A stretch of DNA of 32,195 bases from Candidatus Hydrogenedentota bacterium (GTDB taxonomy: Bacteria; Hydrogenedentota; Hydrogenedentia; Hydrogenedentales; GCA-2746185). Location: the NCBI GenBank assembly GCA_029937645.1, contig JAPYPO010000007.1:1-32195 (forward strand). Direction: 5' to 3'. A program made the position numbers and the translations under genes. Under the pieces are notes generated by a model that saw only the letters and a program-made list of their open reading frames with translations, did not search any database and was not told where the DNA came from. Positions 26,610 through 32,195 of the stretch are shown in pieces. How positions within the stretch are numbered: the stretch's first letter is position 1; every line of letters begins with the position of its first letter.

Positions 26610-27881
26610 TTACTGGCGAATCTGGCCCGACCCGCGGATGACATACTTCAACGACGTGAGTTCCTTGAGCGCCATCGGGCCTCGGCAATGCAGCTTACTC
26701 GTGCTAATCCCGATTTCCGCCCCCAAACCAAACATGAAGCCATCCGTAAAATACGTGGACGCGTTTACATAAACCGTCGCACTGTCAACCGCATCCAGAA
26801 ACCGCTCGGACGCGGAATAACTGTCCGTCACAATCGCATCCGAATGGTGGGATCCAAACTCGTTAATATGGGCGATGGCATCTTCCAGCGAATCGACAAC
26901 CTTGATCGCCAGAATCGTATCCAGATACTCCGCCGTCCAGTCATCCTCGGTGGCCTCGGCGCATTCGATGTGCTCGCGCGTACGTTCGCAACCGCGCAGT
27001 TCGCAGCCCGCCTCCCCAAACGCGGCTGCAACATCCGGCAAGAAGGCCTCCGCGACGGCTGCGTCAACGATCATCGTTTCCATAGCATTGCACACCGAAG
27101 GCCGTTGCAGCTTCGCGTTCAGGCAAATCGACTTCGCCATGGCGAGGTCCGCGCCTTCGTGGACATAGGTGTGGCATACGCCATCGAGATGGGCGACCAC
27201 GGGGATACGCGATTCATCGTAAATCCGTTCGATAAGCTGCTTGCCCCCGCGCGGCACGATCACATCGATATACCGGTCGAGCCGAAGCATCTCGCCTACC
27301 GCCGCCCGGTCCGTCGTTCCGATTAGTTGCACGGCATGTTCAGGCGCTTCGGCGGAGACCGCTCCGTCCACAAATATTTTCGCGATAGCGAGGTTTGAAT
27401 GAATCGCTTCGGAACCGCCGCGCAGCACACAGGCGTTACCCGATTTCAGGCAGAGCCCCGCTGCGTCTGCCGTTACATTCGGACGGCTCTCATAAATAAT
27501 CCCCACGACCCCGAGCGGCTGCCGAATCTGTGCGATCCGCAACCCGTTGGGACGAACGACCTGGCTTTCGATTTCCCCGACCGGGTCCGGCAGCGCCGCC
27601 ACCGTTTCCAGTCCCACCGCCATGCCCTCAATACGCGCGTCCGTTAGCTCAAGACGATCCAGCATGGCGCCGCGCAGGCCCTTCGCCTGGCCCGCGGCCA
27701 AGTCCTTCGCATTCTCTTTCTTCAAGAGTGGAGCGCTCTCGCGCAGCCGTCGCGCAATCTCCAACAGCGCGGCATTCTTCACCGTGCTCGACATCGAACG
27801 CAAAGAATCCGAAGCGCGCCGGGCTTGCTTCCCGATTCGTTGCAACTCATCGCGCAACGCGGCGGCGTCCGCTACAGCCAT
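26610..27881 (-). CDS. proA: glutamate-5-semialdehyde dehydrogenase (gamma-glutamyl phosphate reductase)
   Basis: ProA reduces gamma-glutamyl phosphate with NADPH to glutamate-5-semialdehyde, the second step of proline synthesis. The 423-residue length is standard. It has the aldehyde dehydrogenase fold with the active Cys in QRPSVCNAMET, plus GVVGIIYESRPNVT and DVIVPRGGKQLI blocks typical of ProA. AAGGAG eight bases before the ATG supports the start. Proline feedback normally acts on ProB, not here. A 240-base spacer separates it from proB. Confidence 0.97.
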   Translation of the reverse strand: MAVADAAALRDELQRIGKQARRASDSLRSMSSTVKNAALLEIARRLRESAPLLKKENAKDLAAGQAKGLRGAMLDRLELTDARIEGMAVGLETVAALPDPVGEIESQVVRPNGLRIAQIRQPLGVVGIIYESRPNVTADAAGLCLKSGNACVLRGGSEAIHSNLAIAKIFVDGAVSAEAPEHAVQLIGTTDRAAVGEMLRLDRYIDVIVPRGGKQLIERIYDESRIPVVAHLDGVCHTYVHEGADLAMAKSICLNAKLQRPSVCNAMETMIVDAAVAEAFLPDVAAAFGEAGCELRGCERTREHIECAEATEDDWTAEYLDTILAIKVVDSLEDAIAHINEFGSHHSDAIVTDSYSASERFLDAVDSATVYVNASTYFTDGFMFGLGAEIGISTSKLHCRGPMALKELTSLKYVIRGSGQIRQ

Positions 27882-28102
27882 TGGTTCTTCTCCTTGATTA
27901 GCTACAGAGTTCCGTCTATCCGTACTTGCATTCCCATTTTACTTCCAGCGCATCGCTTGGTCTGAATTGACACGGACGTATGCATTTTCGCCGAGGACCG
28001 TGGGAACGAGAGGGAAACAGTGCCGACGTGATGGCGGCGGCTAAAGTGCGGCTCGCGAGTACGCTCGCCCTCCCAATCGTTTGCCGTCGGCTCCTGTAAT
28101 TC

Positions 28103-28120
28103 GCTCTGTGTCCTCTGTGG
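28103..28120. repeat. short intergenic repeat-like sequence between proB and proA
   Basis: GCTCTGTGTCCTCTGTGG directly abuts the proB stop. It contains two CTCTGTG copies nine bases apart. From memory, the reverse complement (CCACAGAGGACACAGAG) recurs in intergenic regions of planctomycetes and some other genomes; I could not check this. The rest of the 240-base gap (27882-28121) shows no gene, no clear promoter and no terminator. Confidence 0.45.
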
Positions 28121-28121
28121 C

Positions 28122-29252
28122 TTAAAGCAACACCAAATTATCCCGCTGTATCACCACATCGTAATCTTTATACCCTAGGATGCCTTCAATGTCACCGCTC
28201 TGGCAACCTTTGATCCGCTCAATTTCTTCGCTTGTATAGTTTGTCAACCCGCGCGCCACGTCGTGGCCACCGGGATCCTTAATCGTGACCGCTTCCCCAA
28301 GGCCGAAGGCGCCTTCCACCGAAACGATACCCGCCGGCAACAGGCTTTTCCCGCGATCGATCAGCGCATCCCGCGCGCCCCTATCAATCCGCAACGCGCC
28401 CCGGGACGAACGCCCAAACGCGATCCAGCGCTTCCGTTGCGTCAACCCATTTTCCGAAGAGCCAAAGGTCGTCATGGGGCCTTTTCCATCCAGCACATCC
28501 GATACAGCGCCCGGCCGCAGTCCGCTCGCGATCACCATCGGCAACCCCGAGGAACACGCGATACGCGCCGCGTCCAATTTCGTCTTCATGCCGCCGATAG
28601 AGTGCGAGGCGTGGGCTCCACCGGCCATCGCTTCAATTTCCGGCGTGAGCGCATCCACATGCTCGATGAGCGTCGCGTCCTTGTTTGCGCCGGGATCCGA
28701 GTCGTACAGGCCATCCACATTGCTCAAGACAACCAACAAATCTGCATCGACTTTCGCAGCGACCTTCGCTGCAAGCGTGTCGTTATCGCCGAACTTCAGC
28801 TCCTGCGTCGCGATCGAATCATTCTCATTGACGATAGGCACGACATTCTTAAAATCCAGAAGCGCCCGCACGGTGTTGCGCACATTCAGATAGCTCGCGC
28901 GTTCATCCAGATCCGTTGCCGAAAGAAGGATCTGCGCCGTGCGCAGCCCATCGCCGTAGGTTTGAAACAGTGCTTCATAGTAATGCATGAGCCGCGCTTG
29001 GCCGACCGCCGCCGTCGCCTGCTTCACCGGCAACAGCACCGGGCGCTCCTCCATGCCGAGCCGCTCCATGCCGCAGCCCATCGCGCCCGACGTGACCACC
29101 ATCAGGTTCAGGCCTCGGGCGTGTTTAACCCGTGCGAGATCCTTCACGATCTCTTCAAGGACTTGGCCTTTGAAGCCGTGTATCCCGTCGCTCAGCAGCG
29201 CCGTGCCGATTTTCACGACCAGCGTCTTTATGTTCGGATATCCCGTATGCAC
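28122..29252 (-). CDS. proB: glutamate 5-kinase with PUA domain
   Basis: ProB phosphorylates glutamate to gamma-glutamyl phosphate, the committed and normally proline-inhibited step of proline synthesis. The 376-residue protein has the amino acid kinase fold (VVKIGTALLSDG, VTSGAMGCGMERLG, PIVNENDSIA, GGMKTKLDAA) and a C-terminal PUA domain from about residue 280. The start is one of two GTG codons, 29258 or 29252. I prefer 29252 because GAGG lies five bases upstream, while it overlaps or abuts the other. The obg stop is 11 bases away, so the genes are probably cotranscribed. Confidence 0.95.
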   Translation of the reverse strand: MHTGYPNIKTLVVKIGTALLSDGIHGFKGQVLEEIVKDLARVKHARGLNLMVVTSGAMGCGMERLGMEERPVLLPVKQATAAVGQARLMHYYEALFQTYGDGLRTAQILLSATDLDERASYLNVRNTVRALLDFKNVVPIVNENDSIATQELKFGDNDTLAAKVAAKVDADLLVVLSNVDGLYDSDPGANKDATLIEHVDALTPEIEAMAGGAHASHSIGGMKTKLDAARIACSSGLPMVIASGLRPGAVSDVLDGKGPMTTFGSSENGLTQRKRWIAFGRSSRGALRIDRGARDALIDRGKSLLPAGIVSVEGAFGLGEAVTIKDPGGHDVARGLTNYTSEEIERIKGCQSGDIEGILGYKDYDVVIQRDNLVLL

Positions 29253-29263
29253 ACGCACCTCGA

Positions 29264-30520
29264 TCAGTCAGACCGGTACTCGAGTTCAACACCACCCACG
29301 ACGATAGACTGCCCTTCCTTCGCGCCCATACGTTTGAGCGCCTTAAACAGGCCCATCTTGTCCAGGGTCTTCTGCATGTGGCGTACCGCGTCATCGTTCG
29401 TAAAATCAGTCATCATCACGGTGCGGTCTATCGCCTTGCCCGTTACGACAAATCCGCCCTCCGCCTTGTCAACGGAATACGGGGCCTCATACACATATTC
29501 CACCTCCGGGGCCACGGGAATCTCGATACCCGCCTCCTCCTTGCGCACCCGGTCAACTGATCCCCAGAGCGTTTCGAGCAGCGCGCCCACGCCCTCACCC
29601 GTCACCGCCGAAATAAAAAAAGCGCCTTCAATCGTTTTCGACACCTCGGCGAAGCGTTCGCGATTTTCCGTCACATCCGCTTTATTGAATACTATATGCT
29701 TTGAACGCGTCGCAAGCACGGCGCTGTATTGGGCCAGTTCATTTTCCAGAACCGCCAGCGTCTCCGAGGGGGATTCATCCCCTGCGTCAATGAGAAATAC
29801 GAGTACCTTCGTCCGCTCAATGTGGCGCAGGAAATCGTGGCCAAGCCCCTTGCCGTCCGCCGCGCCCTCGATGATGCCGGGAATATCGGCGATGGTGAGG
29901 GTACGGAAGTCGCCCAGATTGACCACACCCAAGTTGGGGCTAAGCGTCGTGAAAGGGTAGTCGGCGATCTTAGGCCGGGCCGCGCTTACGCGCGAGAGAA
30001 GGGTAGACTTGCCCGCATTCGGGAGGCCAACCAGGCCCACATCCGCGATGACTTTAAGCTCCAGGGAAAACTCGGCGAATTGACCCGGCTCCCCCAGCTC
30101 CGCAAAGCGGGGCGCACGGTCCGTTGAGGTAGTGAAACGGGCATTTCCTCGGCCGCCCTTGCCCCCCGATACCGCCAGGAAACATCCGTCCGGATCCGTG
30201 AGGTCGCTCAGAATTTCCTTCGATTCCCAATCCCGAATGACCGTGCCGGGTGGGACTTTGATGAAGATATCCTCGCCCTTCTTGCCATGGCAGTCGCTGC
30301 CTCGGCCGTGGACGCCACGATTGCCTTTCCAGTGAGAATGGAAATGGACATCGAGCAGAGAGGAGAGGTGGTCGTCGACCTGAATCGAGATGTCGCCGCC
30401 ATCGCCGCCATCGCCGCCGTTTGGACCGCCGTGCGCGACGTACTTCTCCCGCCGGAAACTACAGCAGCCTTTGCCGCCCGCTCCCGCGGTTAATCTGATA
30501 CGCGCGCGATCGATAAACAT
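29264..30520 (-). CDS. obg: Obg family GTPase (ObgE/CgtA)
   Basis: Obg is an essential GTPase in 50S ribosome maturation and stress signalling. The 418-residue protein has the glycine-rich Obg fold (GAGGKGCCSFRREKYV, GGPNGGDGGDGG), a G domain with G1 GLPNAGKST, G3 DIPG, G4 NKAD and G5 SAVTG, and a C-terminal OCT domain from about residue 345. The OCT domain is present in only part of the family. The gene follows rpmA by 24 bases. The ATG has no strong Shine-Dalgarno sequence. Confidence 0.97.
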   Translation of the reverse strand: MFIDRARIRLTAGAGGKGCCSFRREKYVAHGGPNGGDGGDGGDISIQVDDHLSSLLDVHFHSHWKGNRGVHGRGSDCHGKKGEDIFIKVPPGTVIRDWESKEILSDLTDPDGCFLAVSGGKGGRGNARFTTSTDRAPRFAELGEPGQFAEFSLELKVIADVGLVGLPNAGKSTLLSRVSAARPKIADYPFTTLSPNLGVVNLGDFRTLTIADIPGIIEGAADGKGLGHDFLRHIERTKVLVFLIDAGDESPSETLAVLENELAQYSAVLATRSKHIVFNKADVTENRERFAEVSKTIEGAFFISAVTGEGVGALLETLWGSVDRVRKEEAGIEIPVAPEVEYVYEAPYSVDKAEGGFVVTGKAIDRTVMMTDFTNDDAVRHMQKTLDKMGLFKALKRMGAKEGQSIVVGGVELEYRSD

Positions 30521-30544
30521 GAGGGGCTGCCATGGACGGAGAGG

Positions 30545-30805
30545 CTAGTCTTCCGCCGTGATAACGTCAATACACTGACGGTCTTTACGCGTGTGGCGGA
30601 ACTGCACCACACCATCCGTCAACGCGAATAACGTGTAGTCGCCGCCCATACCCACATTGGTACCGGGATGAAACTGCGTGCCGCGCTGGCGCACAAGAAT
30701 ATTGCCCGCGATTACCGCCTGCCCGCCGTACTTTTTCACGCCGAGCCGTTGTCCACGGCTGTCGCGACCGTTGCGCGAGCTACCGCCTGCTTTCTTATGT
30801 GACAT
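30545..30805 (-). CDS. rpmA: 50S ribosomal protein L27
   Basis: L27 reaches the peptidyl transferase centre with its N-terminal tail. The 86-residue protein begins [16 protein letters not shown], so it has the ready-to-use N-terminus and not the cleavable extension known from Firmicutes. AGGAG lies seven bases before the ATG. It keeps the classic rplU-rpmA-obg order. Confidence 0.98.
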   Translation of the reverse strand: MSHKKAGGSSRNGRDSRGQRLGVKKYGGQAVIAGNILVRQRGTQFHPGTNVGMGGDYTLFALTDGVVQFRHTRKDRQCIDVITAED

Positions 30806-30866
30806 GGGTACTCTCCTAAAAATTCATTTTCGGATCGCGTCTTGTGTGGGGCTTGCCACGGGCTGC

Positions 30867-31178
30867 TTAGCCCTCGATCGACTGCACCCGAAGTTCGGTG
30901 TAATCCTGACGATGGCCGTACGTCCGCTTATAGCCCTTGCGCCGTTTCATCTTAAAGACGCGAATCTTTTTGGCCCGGCCATGATCCGACACTTGGCAAA
31001 CGACTTTGGCCGCTTCAAGCGCACCCGCGTCCACGACGATCGAGTCGTCCTTGGCCAGTAGGGAAACCTTATCCAGTTCGATTGTATCGCCGACATTCGC
31101 TTCGAGCTTCTCGACGCGGACCACGTCGCCTTCTTCCACTCGAAATTGCTTACCGCCTGTTGTGACCACTGCGTACAT
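30867..31178 (-). CDS. rplU: 50S ribosomal protein L21
   Basis: L21 binds 23S rRNA domain I in the large subunit. Starting at [14 protein letters not shown] gives 103 residues, the same as E. coli L21. The C-terminal [23 protein letters not shown] block is diagnostic. GGAGA lies six bases upstream of this ATG. A longer GTG reading from 31220 adds 14 unsupported residues. Confidence 0.98.
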   Translation of the reverse strand: MYAVVTTGGKQFRVEEGDVVRVEKLEANVGDTIELDKVSLLAKDDSIVVDAGALEAAKVVCQVSDHGRAKKIRVFKMKRRKGYKRTYGHRQDYTELRVQSIEG

Positions 31179-31264
31179 GTGTTCTCTCCGTCTGACCGCG
31201 CGGCTATCCGGCGCGGACAATCTACCAACGCTACTGCGTAAAAAAGTCTATTCTGGGCCGACGC

Positions 31265-32104
31265 CTACTCGCGCGATCCCACATCTTGTGCTGCATCCGC
31301 GCGAAGCGCAAACGCAGCGGCCGCGGCACGCACCGCCGCACAAGCCGACAGCGACGCCAAATAACTCGAACGCGCATTCCGCGGCGACGGCAAGTTTTCC
31401 GTCAACGTCTTCAATCGGCCAAACGCGCCTTCCGCAACCACCTCGTGAGAATTCAGCGTGGCCCTCGGATCCGCAATCACGCGAACCTTCGTTTCATCCG
31501 GCCCGATACCCGCAAAACTCAGTGCCGCCGCCACATTTACGTTTTGTGGAAACGCCTTCACCGCCTCGCGGGCCGTGCCTTCAAACACTGTCAGCGGATC
31601 GTCTAGCCCGTTGACATCAATGCCCTGCTCTATTAAATACGGAGCGCCTTCTAAACCCTTCGGCGGCTTCCGCGTCGTCAATTCAACCGTATGAAGCCCC
31701 GCCTCCATCGCCGCCCGAATACCATCGAGCCCAGACAGCGCGCCCGAGGGCAGTTGCAATTCGATGCCGCTGTCACGTGCTCGGTCAAACAGGCTCGGGT
31801 TAGCCATCAACCCGCCCACACTCATAATCAAGCAACTCGTATGCGCACGAATAGCGGCTTCCGCCACATCCTCCACCGCCATCGCGGTGGCGCATTCGAC
31901 AAGATAATCCACCTTCTCGGCGTTTTCGGTGACGCTGCACACGTCCGCATTCAACTGAAACGACCGCTGCAGGACCTTCGCTCGCGAATCGTCTATATCC
32001 GTCAGCGCGGTAATTTCAGCCGGAATTGCGCCCTTTTGGAGAGCAATACAGATGTCGGCACCAATGTTGCCACATCCAATAAGCCCAACCTTCAACCTAG
32101 CCAA
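31265..32104 (-). CDS. nadX: L-aspartate dehydrogenase
   Basis: This enzyme oxidises L-aspartate to iminoaspartate with NAD(P)+, feeding quinolinate synthase (NadA) in place of the flavoenzyme NadB. The protein has a Rossmann GCGNIG motif (residues 10-15), the middle VECATAMAVE and SGALSGLDGIRAA blocks and GIGPDETKVRVIADP...NSHEV with the conserved His. I place the start at TTG 32104, which has GGGAGAGG six bases upstream and gives 279 residues. TTG at 32095 and GTG at 32140 are alternatives. The Ala-rich C-terminal tail is longer than I expect. It lies 86 bases before rplU on the same strand. Confidence 0.87.
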   Translation of the reverse strand: MARLKVGLIGCGNIGADICIALQKGAIPAEITALTDIDDSRAKVLQRSFQLNADVCSVTENAEKVDYLVECATAMAVEDVAEAAIRAHTSCLIMSVGGLMANPSLFDRARDSGIELQLPSGALSGLDGIRAAMEAGLHTVELTTRKPPKGLEGAPYLIEQGIDVNGLDDPLTVFEGTAREAVKAFPQNVNVAAALSFAGIGPDETKVRVIADPRATLNSHEVVAEGAFGRLKTLTENLPSPRNARSSYLASLSACAAVRAAAAAFALRADAAQDVGSRE

Positions 32105-32142
32105 CGCACGCCTCTCCCGTCGGGAAATTGCCCTAAACACGG

Positions 32143-32172
32143 CGTATAATCACCACCGCTCATTCCCCACAA
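32143..32172 (-). promoter_or_regulatory. weak promoter candidate for nadX
   Basis: On the minus strand TTGTGG (32172-32167) and TATACG (32148-32143) are separated by 18 bases, ahead of the proposed nadX ribosome-binding site. Each box matches only three or four consensus bases, so the call is weak. The window ends 23 bases further on. Confidence 0.22.
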
Positions 32173-32195
32173 AAACACGACCAGGCACGGCCACG

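Noticed and set aside
28263-29960. 565-codon open frame on the + strand
   Set aside because: It is antisense to proB and obg, both recognised with complete motifs; the translation shows no protein-like features.
32145-32150. Perfect TATAAT on the + strand
   Set aside because: No suitable -35 element lies upstream and the window ends 45 bases later, so no + strand gene can be tied to it.

Overview
The window looks like chromosomal DNA of a GC-rich, Gram-negative-type bacterium. The clipped gene at the left edge ends in an outer-membrane beta-barrel-like C-terminus. The gene set (a large MoxR/DUF58/BatA/DUF4175/DUF4159 cluster, a TPR-gluzincin protein, a caspase-fold protein, an aspartate dehydrogenase next to rplU-rpmA-obg) resembles what I know from the PVC group (Planctomycetes, Verrucomicrobia), Hydrogenedentes and similar phyla. 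That placement is an inference. I see no tRNA, rRNA, CRISPR array, phage or plasmid genes, and no gene-free stretch over 300 bases.

Left part (1-3192, + strand): the 3' end of a probable outer-membrane protein gene, a strong intrinsic terminator, then fumC (class II fumarase), a short CbiX-type chelatase, and a membrane-anchored SGNH-hydrolase-like protein.

Everything from 3272 to the right edge is on the minus strand, so it reads right to left. The first block (32104 down to 24592) is a housekeeping run: nadX, rplU, rpmA, obg, proB, proA, nadD, yqeK and a SAM methyltransferase. It joins ribosome biogenesis, proline synthesis and NAD synthesis.

The second block (24395 down to about 9208) is the most unusual part. 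In order of transcription it encodes a TPR protein with an HExxH gluzincin domain, a DUF4159 protein, a MoxR AAA+ ATPase, a DUF58 protein, a BatA-like VWA membrane protein, a 1229-residue DUF4175-like protein carrying 37 perfect Gly-Gln-X triplets, a second VWA membrane protein with a glutamine-amidotransferase-like region, and an exported caspase-fold protein whose catalytic Cys position is Ile. Overlapping stops and starts (TAGTG, TGATG, ATGA) indicate translational coupling through much of the block. It is probably an envelope-associated MoxR/VWA assembly or quality-control system. A 26-bp perfect inverted repeat lies upstream of the first gene, and a 93-bp MITE-like palindrome has inserted exactly in the moxR stop codon while keeping a stop.

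The tail of this strand carries a sodium:solute symporter, a GT39-type glycosyltransferase, the ABC-F translation factor EttA and the tyrosine recombinase XerC, which converges on the SGNH gene. Several starts were moved downstream of the longest open frame because a Shine-Dalgarno sequence, a stop-start overlap or the family's length supports the shorter form. Those choices are stated in each entry.
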